DNA of 64,000 bases from Struthidea cinerea (lineage: Eukaryota; Chordata; Aves; Passeriformes; Corcoracidae). Both the position numbers and the translations under genes were made by a program. The stretch spans positions 117,755 through 181,754 of the forward strand of contig VZTI01001817.1 in the NCBI GenBank assembly GCA_013397865.1, given 5' to 3'. Shown piece by piece: positions 25,472-36,837 of the stretch. Under the pieces are notes generated by a model. The model had not been told where the DNA came from. It saw nothing but the letters and a program-made list of their open reading frames with translations, and did no database searches. How positions within the stretch are numbered: the first letter of the stretch is position 1; the number at the start of each line of letters is the position of its first letter.

Positions 25472-26494
25472 GAACTCCTGTCTCTGCAGAGATTTGGATT
25501 AGCCAACATTTTTTGTTGAAAACCTATCTAGTGGAAGGGGAGAAATTGGGAAACTCCTGCTTGCCCAACAGGTTGGAGTCAGACCTCCTGCTTTGGAACC
25601 AAAGCATCATTTTGTAATAGCATTTTAAACACTCCTGGAAAAACACTCAGCTGGCTTCTTTCAGCCCATTTTCTTGGAGCTGAAAACGCTCAACCTGCAT
25701 TTGTAAATCAGCCTCTCCCAATCTCCACATTTTCAGTTATTTTCTGTCAAGTATCTTATCTCCCTTAGAACTTTTCTGCAAATTACTTGTTCCTTTGACA
25801 TTAAGACATAAGCTGTAACGTGGACGGGCCTCTGATCTTCCAAACCCAGTTAAACCCAGTAATCAGACTTTAAGCTGATTTGAAAGCGAGTTGAGCTCTG
25901 CCTTCAGTAATTTTTTCTTTTTTTTTTTATCTGTGATTTAGGGAGAGATGATCCTGCTGTGGAGCAGGGACTGGGCCAGGTAATGCTCTTAAGGTCCTTA
26001 CACCCGTCTCTCCTCTCCTGTGACGGAGTCTGAGCTGTTTGTAGCTGAAATGGAGCCTCGGATGAATAAAAAGTGGGTTTAAGTGACAATTCTTCACACT
26101 GAACAGACACAGGGAAGGAAAAGACAGGAGACATATGCCATGTTTCTGCTCTGATTTTCCGTGGTCATCAGCTCGTCTTTAAAACGAATCAAGACATAAG
26201 AGAAAAAGGAAAAATAAAACGTAAAAAGAGCTTCATTTCCAGCAGCAATTACCAAATGAAGCCTGTGCTTAATGGGCATTTGCAGAGGGCACAGACACCA
26301 CTTTGTGCCTCTGCGTTCTCATTAGGGCTCGTGCAGCTCCCAGCTGACAACCTGATAATTCTCACTGATAAAACAAATCTTTTTGGGTTATTGCTGCCTT
26401 CCTGCGCTGTCCCTGCTCGCCCAGCTCTGCCTTGAGAATTGTCAGGATTACAGAGTGAGCTGTGAAAACCCAGTTAGCGGGGGGGAAGTATATA

Positions 26495-26521
26495 TTAAAA
26501 AAAAACAACAAAACAACAAAA
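26495..26521 (+). repeat. A-rich / (AAC)n simple repeat
   Basis: TTAAAAAAAAACAACAAAAC followed by AACAAAAG. No CR1 or retrogene is attached. Confidence 0.7.
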
Positions 26522-27751
26522 GACTCGCTTTTTCTGCCTTCTGAGTTTTCTCTCTCATCCCACTTTTCCCTGCTGTCCTAGGAGTGCTTGTCCTTTATGA
26601 GTCCAAAAAAAAAAAACCCAAATACAGATCTGATTCATATTCCCTTTGAAATCAAATATTTAAATCTTAACTCAGCACGAGGCTTTGTGCTGGAATCAGA
26701 GGCCACCATGACTTCCAACGAGTGTGTCCCAGCAGGAAAAGCTGGAATCTCCTCGGGAGTTAACCTGCCCAGTTGTGCAGGTAGCACCACGCTGAGAGCC
26801 ACCACTGTGGTCTTTTTGGAGTATCTGTGGTGAAAACCAGAGCTCCTTGGAGATGTGGGGTGCTGGGAGACGTGGGATCTGTGAAACACCCAGGAATGAG
26901 GTGCCCAGGGTGCTCCTGGAGATCTGCAAAAATTTCAGCTGGGCTTTTTACCTTCCTGCATGTAAACCAGCTTGGAATTTAGAAAGGACAGCTCTGCTTT
27001 TCCCTGTGCTCCTTTGGGTGGCTAAGAGCAAGCTGAAGCTGTAATAAATTAAATTGAAATAGAAGCACTCCTGTGGGGACACACGTTGGTTCAACGGCAC
27101 GAGTTGGGAAACGATGGCGCTTTGGAGCTTTGCCCTGTAGGAAAGGCACAGCAGCTCATCGGGAAACAAGTTGGGATGCAAGACCTTGTGTCACACTTAA
27201 CCTTGGTTCCGGATTAATAATCAGTCAATGATTAAATGGAGTCGGTGTAAATTAGGATTGAATTGATTTGGGGTGGATCACATGGAGACTGTCCCGCTTT
27301 GACAAATTGGTTTTAAAGAGCAATTTTTCCTCCAGCCCAGTCCCCTTCCATGGGCTGAACAGACTCTCAGTGGAGGGGCACGGGCTCTGAATTCCTGCCT
27401 GGTGCAGGGCCATAATTCCCACCCAGAGAGGCTCCCGGTCTTACAAACCCCACAGGTCACTCAGTGAGGGGCATTTGGTGGTTCTGCCTTTCCCCCAACA
27501 CCTCTCTTTGCCAGATCTGCTCCTGAATCCAGAGTCAGAGCAGGACCAAGTGGTGGCAGAGCATTTGCGATGCTCTACAACCAACCCACACGAAGGACTG
27601 TACTCGCAGGAGCCCAGATACCAGCAGATCTGCCTGAAAGGGCCCCACATTTAGGATCTTCCAGCATTAGACTGTGGCTCTGAAGGGGGATTTTGGAGTT
27701 GTCCCATGCACTCATTATGGAAAGAAAAAAAAACATCAGGACTTAACGCTT

Positions 27752-27899
27752 TGAATCCCTGGCAGTGTCCAAGGCCAGGTTGGACGGGGCTTGGAGCAAC
27801 CTGGGATAGTGGGAGGTGTCCCTGCCATGGCAGGGGGTGGGATGAGATGGGCTTTAAGATCCCTCCCAACCCAAACCACGCTGAGATTCTCTGATTCTG
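27752..27899 (+). mobile_element. CR1 LINE 3' end
   Basis: ATCCCTGGCAGTGTCCAAGG, CTTGGAGCAACCTGGGATAG, CCCTCCCAACCCAAACCACG, ending GATTCTCTGATTCTG. Confidence 0.93.
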
Positions 27900-28552
27900 C
27901 AAATGATTTCCAACCATGGCAAAGCCAAGGGAGAGTGAAAATAAAACGCAATGCTGAGTAAACTCTGCTGTGGAAGAGGCCACAGTGACTGGAGCACACC
28001 CCATGGCAAATGAGAAGCGCCATGTCACACCTGAGGTGTGAGACATCCCGCCAGGGCAGGAGATGACGCAGGGCTGGGATTTGTTACTGCGGCATCGCGG
28101 GGAGGGAAGGGTGAGGAGAGGGATCTGCGACTTTGACGATGCAGCTTGGGCGAAAGGCAGGGCTGAAGCAGGTCCTTCCTTTCCCCTGCAGATGTGTGGG
28201 AAGCTCCCAGCAAATGCCAGGAGGTTAGGCTGGGGGAGGGAGGAGAACAGCAGCAGCTGGTTGCTCCCCTGCGTGTTTTATAACAGGCTGTTATCCGCGC
28301 ATCCTGATTCCGGAGAGCACACGAGGTGGGAGCAAGGCTCACAAGCAGAGGACCAACATCCTCTTGTATTACGTGTAATATAAAATATTGCTGCTGCTGG
28401 ACATCCTGCTGCTTCTCTGCCTGTGATCGTTGTGGCTGAAACGCTACCACCACAATTTGGAATAAAACAGTTACAGGAAATGCTGGTGCCTCTTGGCTGG
28501 AGCTTTTTTTCCCCCCAGGGAGCAAAAATATTGCAAATGTTTGTCTGTCACT

Positions 28553-28922
28553 AGGTGCTGTGTCCAGCTCTGGGTCCTCAGCACAGGAAAGATGTGGAGC
28601 TTCTGGAATGAGTCCAGAGGAGACCCTGGAGATGCTCCAAGGGCCGGACCCCCTCTGCTCTGGAGCCAGGCTGGGAGAGCTGCGGGTGCTCACCTGGAGA
28701 GGAGAAGGCTCCAGGGAGAGCTCAGAGCCCCTTCCAGGGCCTAAAGGGGCTCCAGGAGAGCTGGAGAGGGACTGGGGACAAGGGCTGGAGGGACAGGACA
28801 CAGGGAATGGCTTCCCACTGCCAGAGGGCAGGGATGGATGGGATATTGTGCAGGAATTCTTCCCTGTGAACGGGATGAGCTTTATGTCCCTTCCAACCCA
28901 AACCATTCCACCAGTCTATGGA
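28553..28922 (+). mobile_element. CR1 LINE fragment with internal deletion
   Basis: The 5' part matches the copy at 24957 (GTGTCCAGCTCTGGGTCCTC to GGATGGATGGGATATTG). After CTTCCCTGTGA it jumps directly to ACGGGATGAGCTTTATGTCC and the 3' tail. It therefore lacks about 150 bases present in the sibling copies. It ends about 160 bases before exon 3. Confidence 0.93.
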
Positions 28923-29080
28923 GCAATCACGTAATTAAGCAATCACATAATTAAAAGCTGCAGGGCTCATTTGCGCTGTGCCAGGAGCATCCTGGACCGC
29001 TGCATCCCGAGGAACTGCATCGTGTTGAAAACCTCTGGAGAACTGACAGCGTCCTGCTCCTCTCTTGTTCCCCTGTGCAG

Positions 29081-29230
29081 GCCAGGCGTCCTCGTTCACG
29101 CAGCAGCCCCAGGACCAGGTGGTGATCGCGGGGCAGCCGGTGACGCTGCTCTGTGCCATCCCCGAGTACAATGGCATCGTGCTCTGGATCAAGGACGGGC
29201 TGGCCCTCGGAGTCGGACGGGATCTCTCGA
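29081..29230 (+). CDS. KIRREL3: KIRREL3 coding exon 3 (first half of Ig domain 1)
   Basis: A 150-base internal exon, phase 1-1, encoding the first half of the membrane-distal Ig domain, the domain that mediates homophilic binding in the KIRREL/nephrin family. The frame starts with GC completing a Gly codon, then CAG at 29083. Visible Ig features are QQPQDQVV (strand A), the B-strand cysteine in TLLCAIPEY (Cys codon 29152-29154), and the core tryptophan of VLWIKDG (Trp codon 29185-29187), followed by LALGVGRDLS. QPVTLLCAIPEY and GVGRDL fit KIRREL3. As I recall them, KIRREL1 and KIRREL2 differ at many of these positions. The acceptor is TTCCCCTGTGCAG, with a branch-like CTGAC at 29043-29047. 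The donor is A|GTAAGT at 29230/29231, a near-perfect consensus. The final A combines with exon 4 to give a Ser codon. No stop or frameshift is seen. Confidence 0.96.
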
Positions 29231-29546
29231 GTAAGTCGGGACACCACCCTCCATAAACAAGGAGAGCAGGAGCTCTCCTTGCCACAACATTTATTTGGGG
29301 AATAATGTTTTCATTTCAGCTCCACCTTCCAGCCCGCCCCAACGTAGGCACTGATGCTTGGAATAAACCAAAACTTGCTTCACTCTGACCTGAAACAAAA
29401 CTGTTGGCTCCCACAGGTGGCGCCTGACCCTTTGGAAAACCCTGTTTTGATTTCCTTGGAAACAAATGTCGCCTTTCCAAAATGTGGGATGAAATGTTTT
29501 GTAAATGTTGAAAGTGCCTGTTTTGATATTCTCAAAAATAAAAAGA

Positions 29547-29590
29547 ACCATAGAATATCCTGAGTTTGAAGGGACCCGCAAGCCTCTGTT
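29547..29590 (-). mobile_element. CR1 LINE 3' tail (very short)
   Basis: ACCATAGAATATCCTGAGTT then TGAAGGGACCCGCAAG: the last 40 or so bases of a minus-strand CR1. Confidence 0.7.
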
Positions 29591-30680
29591 TGCTTTGGAC
29601 AAGTGCTTGTGGCTTCCTCAAGCTTTAGTTTTGGCAAATTATAGTTTGGTGACCAAATTCCTTGGAACCCACATTCCTTAATCCCACACCCATCTCGTGG
29701 TTGAGGGTTAATTGCAGCTGGTGAAGACAGGTGCAACACTGGGGAAGTTTAGAGTTTATTCTGTATGTTTTGCTGGAAAACACTAATTTGGAACTGAAAT
29801 ATTTCAAGTGAGTAAGGAGAGTGTTTGCTGGAAATAGCCTGAGAGGACATGGAGCCCTTCAGGAGCTGCAGTGTCCCCCCAGGCTCTGCAGAGTTTGTAC
29901 ACGTGTGACACTGCTCAGCTCCTGGTGACCTGAGAGAGTTTTCCCCAAGGCGAGAAGCAGCATTCAGACACCAGGGGAGGCTCCGTGCTTTTTGGTCTCC
30001 AGGGACCCTGCTCTTCCCTAAAGTGCAGTGCCTGCTTCTTCTTTCCCCCTGTTTTTTATTAATACATATAATTGCTCATTTGCAGCCGTGCCCGAGTGAG
30101 CAGCCCCGTCTTCGCCTGTTTTTCAAAGCTCTGAGCCACAACTTTTGCATCTATTAGAGCGCTGAGCTTTCCATGCAAGACCTTGCAACACGACTGGGTA
30201 ACAAGAGCTGCAGTGAAGGAGGGAGCTGATGTGAATGACTTCCACAATTAACGGAGCCGGGGCTGCTGGAAGCCACAGGAGCTGCCAGCTCGCGTGATAC
30301 CAGCTCAGCCAGTGTCTAATTAGCACAATGCAAACAAACCCATCATTTGTATTTCTCGCAGTTCAGGAGAGCAAATCCTGCTGTTGGTGACTCGAGAAAC
30401 AACAGAAGCACAGGGATGTGCCAGCGCTGTGTTACACAGGGCAGTGGGCACCGGCGGGACGGGGGGATGGCACCTTCCCTCCCTTGTGTCCATCCTGTGT
30501 GTCCAGCCAGGCTGACCAGGGCTACCCCCAGAGCGCTGCCCAAGCTTTACAGAGACCTGGCTGTGGCTGTATTCCAGGGTGTCACCACAGCTGATTTTGG
30601 GAACTCAGGATATTCCGTGACAGGTTGCAGAGGAGCAGGAGGTGCTGGGTTTCCTGCTGGAAGGGCTCATCCCTTTTTCT

Positions 30681-30863
30681 TGCCCAGGGACATTGTGAAT
30701 GCCCCAGCCCTGGAAGGGTTCCAAGCCAGGCTGGAGAAGGCCTTGAGCAACCTGATCTAGTGGGAGGTGTCCCTGCCCATGGCAGGGGATGCTTGGGTCC
30801 AGATGATCTTTAAGGTCAAAACCAAACCTTCCAACACTTAACATTCTATGATCCCATGATTCC
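30681..30863 (+). mobile_element. CR1 LINE 3' end
   Basis: CAGGGACATTGTGAATGCCC, AGCCAGGCTGGAGAAGGCCT, GATGATCTTTAAGGTC, ending CATTCTATGATCCCATGATT. It lies in intron 3, about 235 bases before exon 4. Confidence 0.9.
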
Positions 30864-31098
30864 TTGGGATCTCAATTAATGCTCCTTCCTCAGCACTTCT
30901 TTTTTGAACCTGTAGAGCAAAGCGTGCAGTCTCTTTCCTGAATTTGGCAGGTTCTTTCTCTCTCTCCGGGCTGGCTGCCAAGGAGGGGAGGAAGCTCCCT
31001 GGATCCTGGGAATTGCTGTGGGGTGCTGGGGCTCTGCTCTCCTCATCCCTGGGCTCGTGGCTCCAGCTGCCTCCTGACCCGTGCTTTGCCTTGGGCAG

Positions 31099-31248
31099 GT
31101 TACCCGCGCTATCTGGTCGTAGGAGACCATCTGTCGGGGCAGCACCACTTGAAAATCCTGCGAGCTGACCTCCAGGATGACGCCGTGTACGAGTGCCAGG
31201 CCATCCAAGCCGCCATCCGATCCAGACCTGCCCGGCTGACTGTCCTTG
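31099..31248 (+). CDS. KIRREL3: KIRREL3 coding exon 4 (second half of Ig domain 1)
   Basis: A 150-base internal exon, phase 1-1, completing Ig domain 1. GT from this exon joins the A of exon 3 to give Ser, then TAC at 31101 continues the frame. Visible features are YLVVG, the LKILRADLQDDAVYEC strand E-F motif with the conserved Asp-x-Ala-x-Tyr-x-Cys signature (F-strand Cys codon 31194-31196, partner of the exon 3 Cys), and QAIQAAIRSRPARLTVL, the G strand leading to Ig domain 2. This stretch is close to human KIRREL3 as I recall it and clearly different from the KIRREL1 and KIRREL2 equivalents. The acceptor is TTGGGCAG ending 31098. The donor is G|GTGAGT at 31248/31249. The last G begins the Val codon that opens the Ig1-Ig2 linker in exon 5, which I do not find in this window. 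Confidence 0.96.
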
Positions 31249-32937
31249 GTGAGTCCCAGCTCCTCGCACACCGTGGGCTGTTTCTGGGGGGTTTCATTGC
31301 CTTCATGGCCACTCTGAGTGGCTTTTGACAAGATGTTTTGCTGCTGGATTGAGAGGACTGGGAAGGAGTCCATGTGAGAGCAGTGGATCTCACTCAATCC
31401 CGAGAACAGGAGCAAAGGAAGCTGCTCGGGGGAGCTGCAGTTCTGGGGTGGAGTACGGCACTTCCAGGAGGAGTAACGAGTGTTTGGCACTTCAGCTCCA
31501 TGGATTTATGCCTCAGTTCAAGAGAGTCTCCATAAATTTAAGGATGTGATGAGTGTCAGTGTCATCACTTACGCGTTACCCTGCCTACAGGCCCGGGACG
31601 ACTCCACCCCTTGAGGAAAGGCTGGTTTCACACTATTGCAGCATTTTTAAACTACCTACGTACTAGTATTTTATTATGCTGTGGTTCTCAGTAATTAATC
31701 TTTCCCATGAGCAGCCCAGGAGGATATTGCCTGGGATTGCAAACTGAAAGTGGCTCCCAAAATCATGTGGAGGACCTTTTTGTGTGGGAGATGGGAGGGG
31801 AGCACTGGCAGGGAGGGAGGGCTCTCCCCACAGGAGTGCTGGGAAAAGGCAGGAACGTCAGCGAGGCTTCCCGGCATGGACGTGGCTTCAGAGAACTTAA
31901 TGAAAATGGTATTTTTCTTGAAAAGCTTGGACAAAACCCAGTCTGTATTGCTGCTCCCAGATCCATCCTGATTATTCAACCCTCAGAGTGAAACCATTTG
32001 CATATTTAAGCTTGTTTAAATTGAAGATTGGATTTCTTTTTTCCTTGTTGTTTTTATTCCTGCTTAGTCTCTAGGGAGAAAAAAAAAAAAACCTTTTAAA
32101 AAGATCCAAATCAAGAATTTCAGTGCTTTTAGTCAAATCAACACTGATTAGTTTTAAGCAGCCAAAAGAAGTGGATTAAGGTACCAGCTCTGGTTGAAGG
32201 CGCACCTCACTGGAGTCTGCACTGTGAAAAACGAGTTCAAATTCCTGGTTTGCGATTTCCCCTGCGTTTGTTTTCCTCCCTCCACGACCCTAGAACGTTC
32301 CCTACCCCCAAACTTTCCCAGCTGCCACCCCTTCCTTCCCTGACCCCGACCATAATGATGATTTTCCTTTGATTCCTCCTTCCGCTCAATCAACCCTTGG
32401 CAGCAGCTCAGAGCTCTGACATGTGCCCATACACGAAATAATCCTGGAAATGAATGGGAAAGAGGAACTTTGTCTTGCTCACCGACAACCCCTCCTTCGC
32501 CTGGGCTCCCCTCCTTCTGTTGTGAAAGCAGAATAAGTTGCCGGAGCCAGACAAAAGAAATAATGTTATTTAATTAGAGCTAAAGATTTCAAAACTAATT
32601 TAGTCCCAGGGCGTGCGTCAGAGCTGCTGCGAAGCGTTGATTGAGCAGAGAGATGTTTTTATGGATCAAAAGGAAATCGTTATTATCTTTGGGGTTATGG
32701 AATGTGTTGAATAGATGGTAGTTAATGTTTATGTGGATGTACATGGCAGTTGCTAATTGGTACATTTACCTAAGATGTTCAGCAACTTCTATTTCCAGAG
32801 TGTTTTCCTTTTAAGAAAATTAAAGTTACAGCATGTTCAATTTAGGCCAAATCAATGAGAAAATGTGGGTTTGGAACCCACTGGCAGCTCATCTTTCACT
32901 TTAGGGGTATTTATGCAGAAGTTCTGAGGGGGAAATG

Positions 32938-33080
32938 TAGCCACAGCCCCAAGGCTGCCAGAGCTCCAGGAGCGTTTGGACAACGCTCTCAGGCACAGGG
33001 TGGGATTGTTGGAGTGTCCGTGGAATCAGTGATCCTTGTGGGTCTCTTCCAGCTCAGGAAATTGTGTGATTCTATGACAT
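32938..33080 (+). mobile_element. CR1 LINE fragment (CAGAGCTCCAGGAGCG type)
   Basis: CCAGAGCTCCAGGAGCGTTT, GCACAGGGTGGGATTGTTGG, GATCCTTGTGGGTCTCTTCC, ending GTGTGATTCTATGA. Same type as the copies at 3205 and 47553. Confidence 0.88.
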
Positions 33081-34503
33081 TTCAGGCTGGTTGGGGAGGT
33101 AGGAGTGATGGCCCCACCTTTGGAGATGGTTGTTGATCAGCAGCTCACACTGCTCCTTTGGGATGGGGTGTCCTGGGAGGCAGAGCTGAGAGGTTCTGGT
33201 GGCTGGGGGGCTCTGGTGGGAGCCCAACGTCTGCTGCTGGTTTCCCAGTGAGTCAAGGGCTCTTCAGCCAGCTGGGTGTGAGAGGCAGTTCTGGGGAACT
33301 CTATCCCGCTCTATCACCCCCAGACTCGCCTCTGGAAAAATCACCCTGCCTGGATTTTTGTCTGGGCTGGTGCTGCTTTGTCTGTCCTTGCCAGCTTTTC
33401 CACTTCCTTGGTATCAAGAAATCCCCTAATGCCTCCCGATTCAGGCTCCAACTGCTGTCATTCATGTCTGACAACAGCTTCATGGGGCTGATGCCTCCTA
33501 CTTCCCTGCTCAGATGCAGAGCTACACCATATTTTAATTAAATATTTAAGGTTTTGTCACATTGTTTTCAAATCTACATGGTTAAATGTAGTGGAACAGA
33601 TCATTCCATAGCCTTGGAAGTCCAAACACTCAAACAGACGAGCCTATTAATGTCATCAGCATCAGGGAAAATCTTTTCTTCGTGGAGTTCCGGGGACGAA
33701 TATTGCTGGGAAATGTGGTTAATGCATCCCAAAGCCGGAGGGTTCCCCTTCTCCAGGTCTCCCTCACCTTCCCTCCTACCATTGCCCAAACTGTCTGGGG
33801 AAGGAGTCACTGCCCAATCTCCTCAGGATATGTGCCCCAAGCAGGGAAGGTTGACAAATCTGATGGGGTGGGATTTGGGACATCTGGAGGCATCCAGATT
33901 TTCTGCCAACAAAGGATGTCAAGGCAGTTTGGCAGGGGAGCCCAAGCCAGGCAGGCTCTGGGAAGCCACTGGAGGGCTATTTGCTACCTGGTACATCTCT
34001 AATGGCAGGGCTGCTTAATTTATGATCTATTTAACTAAGCCAGGGTATTAATTAAATAAAGTAAGAGCCTGATTAGGACTTGGAGAAATTTAAAAATAAA
34101 ATCAGGCAGCAATCGAGCAAAATTGCAAAGCAAACACTTCGGCTGTAACCACTGGAGAGTTCCCTCCGGTCTTCCATCAAAGCTCAGAGCAGGGAGGGCA
34201 AATACAAGAGATTATATTGCCAACAGATGTGTGTTGTTAAAATATGCATCTGCCAGCCGTGTAGCTTCAGGAGCCAGAGGGCTCGCTCGTGGATCCTTCT
34301 GCACTCGCGGGACCGTGAAGGAATTGGAGGCCCCGGCAGCCGAGCTGGGATTTGCAGACACGTTAATTAGTGTTGAGTTCCCAGATCTCGGAGGCAGCCG
34401 AGCGAGGAGAAACTTTGAAGAGAGCTTTGGCTTCCCCGGGAGGGAGCGAGGAGGGAGAGGGAGAGGGGAGCCCCGGCTCGCGATGCCGACGTGGCCGCGG
34501 CAC

Positions 34504-35066
34504 GGTGACACCTCAGCCTGGGGTGACACCNNNNNNNNNNNNNNNNNNNNNNNNNNNNNNNNNNNNNNNNNNNNNNNNNNNNNNNNNNNNNNNNNNNNNN
34601 NNNNNNNNNNNNNNNNNNNNNNNNNNNNNNNNNNNNNNNNNNNNNNNNNNNNNNNNNNNNNNNNNNNNNNNNNNNNNNNNNNNNNNNNNNNNNNNNNNNN
34701 NNNNCCACGCTGGGGTGGGGTGACGCCTTAGCGTGGGGTGACACCTCGGCCTGGGGTGACACCTCAGCCTGGGGTGACACCATGGCCTGGGGTGACACCA
34801 TGGCCTGGGGTGACACCTCAGCCTGGGGTGACACCTCGGCCTGGGGTGACACCATGGTCTGGGGTGACACCTCAGCTTGTGGTGACACCTTGGCCTGGGG
34901 TGACACCATGGTCTGGGGTGACACCTCAGCTTGTAGTGACACCTTGGCCTGGGGTGACACCTCAGCCTGGGGTGACACCATGGCCTGGGGTGACACCTCA
35001 GCTTGTGGTGACACCATGGTCTGGGGTGACACCATGGTCTGGGGTGACACCTTGGCCTGGGGTGAC
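34504..35066 (+). repeat. 18-base minisatellite (VNTR), interrupted by an N gap
   Basis: Tandem unit of 18 bases, about GGTGACACCTCAGCCTGG. Parts of two units precede the gap and about 20 follow it. Common variants are ATGGCCTGG, ATGGTCTGG, TCAGCTTGT and TTGGCCTGG. From 34851 a 54-base higher-order unit (three variants in fixed order) occurs twice. Because 18 is divisible by three and the unit has no stop, reading frames stay open on both strands. These are not genes. Confidence 0.97.
34531..34704. other. Assembly gap (174 N)
   Basis: A run of N inside the minisatellite. The true array length is unknown. Confidence 0.99.
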
Positions 35067-36548
35067 CAGGACCCGCCATGCCCGGAGGATGGAGGAACCA
35101 GGACAATGAAGCAGATGGATGACGGGGTGTTGAGAAGCTGGATGGCTCCTCTCCTTCCTGGCACCTTGGCAGGAGCACCCCAAGCCTGTCCCGGTCTGTC
35201 CTCCCCAGCGGGAGATGTGGCACCTCCAGCCCAGCTGTCCCGGGAAGCTCCCAGGTGCCACTTGCCTGGCACAGGGAAAAGGTTGGCCCCGGAGGTGCCA
35301 GTGGGAGCTTGGCCACAGCCAGGAAAAGGGAATATGAGGGTGTGAGGATGGAGGCAGGGGAGCTACTTCCAGACTTAAGGTGAATAATTGATAGGCAATT
35401 AACTTGTACCTTCACCTTTTATAGTCTAATTCCCTCTCTCCTCCCCTCCACGGCCTCTTCTAATATTAACTCTGTCTTCACACGTGTCCCATTAGGAATA
35501 AAGCTTTCTTAAATCAACATGAATTATTTAACTCTACAGATTAAGTTAATTTGAAGTGAGAGCTCCTGTGTCTCTTACAATGGCACAAGGCAGGGACAGG
35601 AGGAGGGTCACAGGGGTGTCGAGTGCATCCACATTCGATTACAGCCATTTTCCCCTTTTTATTTCATTTTTTATTTTATTCCAATCCCCTTTCATGCCAA
35701 GTCTTTCCAGTCTTCCCCTGCAGAGCAGAGTAAGCATTTCCATTACCAAAACGATGGTTGGCAGCTTGAGACATCTGCATTTCCCAGCTTTCCAGCTCTT
35801 TAGTGGAGTTTGATCGGGAAATAAAGAGATTATGTCCTGGCTAAGGCCCTTTCTCAACATTTGTTTGTAATGCTGAGCTGCAAGGAGAAAATGTGATGAG
35901 GTGATGTTTCAAGTCCAGAAACAGTTCAGCTTGGAACCCTTTTTCCACACTTTTTAAGGGAATTCAATTCTCTGAATGCAAAATTCAGAGCATGTAGAGC
36001 TGGGATGTCAATTCAGAACAAAAAAAAAAAAGAAGTGATGAAAATGTGATCATTTTCTTCCAGACAGTCTCTTCTCCTTGAACAACTTTGGGTCTTCACA
36101 AAGCTGCATTTTCTGCTGGGAATATTTTCAGTGGCAAAACAGCAACTGGCTCTACTGGGAATGAAACAGAAACATCAAACAATCGAGCGCAAATCCCAAA
36201 TAACCTAAATATTTGATGTCATGTCTGAGCAGCTTAAGTTTACAGCTCTCTGAGCCAGCTCCTTTTGATAGCAGAGGGTGGCCGGGTTTCTTCACTCACC
36301 TCCCCGTGTGGCTCTGGGGTGGGAGGGCACCTCCGTGGGATTGACCATTCCTGCCAGGCAAACCCGGGGGCTCCGAGGTGAAAAGCAGCCTCTGCCTCGA
36401 GCAGTGTAGAGCTGGAAAACAGACCTCAGAGACGGACTGTGTGCTGAAAACCTGGGTCTTGAGGTGGCTCCTCCCAAGCTGGGCTTCACCTGGGTGTTGG
36501 GAAGTGCTGCTTCCCCCGTTCTGGAGGGGTTTGCACGCTGTCTGTGAG

Positions 36549-36590
36549 GAGGAGGAGGAAGAGGAGGAAGAGGTAAGGAGGAGAGAAGGC
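36549..36590 (+). other. Purine-rich GAGGAG/GAAGAG tract ending in a splice-donor-like GAGGTAAGG
   Basis: GAGGAGGAGGAAGAGGAGGA then AGAGGTAAGGAGGAG. The tract looks like a splicing-enhancer run followed by a strong 5' splice-site consensus (AG|GTAAG). No matching acceptor-defined coding exon is recognised. It may simply be a simple repeat. Confidence 0.35.
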
Positions 36591-36837
36591 AGCATCTGCA
36601 CCAGCTCTGTTCTCCTTGCTTTGAAGCAGACAAGCAAAGTGACATCCTTACATCCCCCGTAAGCACATTTGGGCTGGAGGTGGGTGCCAGGATGAAACTC
36701 TCCGTGGGACTCACCCACCCACCTCGGGCTCTGCCAGGGTCACAGCAATGCAGTAACAACTTCACGGTCGTACAGATATGGGAGAAGGAAGCTGAGGAAG
36801 GGGTTTGTTTCACCTCACAGACATGAAAGATGATAAA

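Larger units (their letters stand above)
29231..31098 (+). other. KIRREL3: KIRREL3 intron 3
   Basis: Intron of 1,868 bases splitting the Ig1 domain, GTAAGT at the 5' end and TTGGGCAG at the 3' end, with a branch-like CTGAC at 31074-31078. It holds a tiny minus-strand CR1 tail (29547-29590) and a plus-strand CR1 3' end (30681-30863). The remainder (29.6-30.6 kb) shows nothing I can name. Open frames antisense to exon 4 (for example 30876-31490) are shadows of the coding exon. Confidence 0.9.

Noticed and set aside
28025..28906. Minus-strand 293-codon frame
   Set aside because: Much of it is antisense to a CR1 copy, and the same peptide segments recur wherever CR1 occurs (15502, 24960, 36855, 61226).
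30838..31490. Antisense frames over exon 4
   Set aside because: Mirror of a strongly supported KIRREL3 exon. The sense strand has the Ig motif and splice sites.
34367..35415. Long minus-strand frames of about 300 codons with PQAEVS-type or RCHP-type hexapeptide repeats
   Set aside because: They are created by an 18-base repeat without stops and bridged by N bases. No start context, splice structure or homologue.
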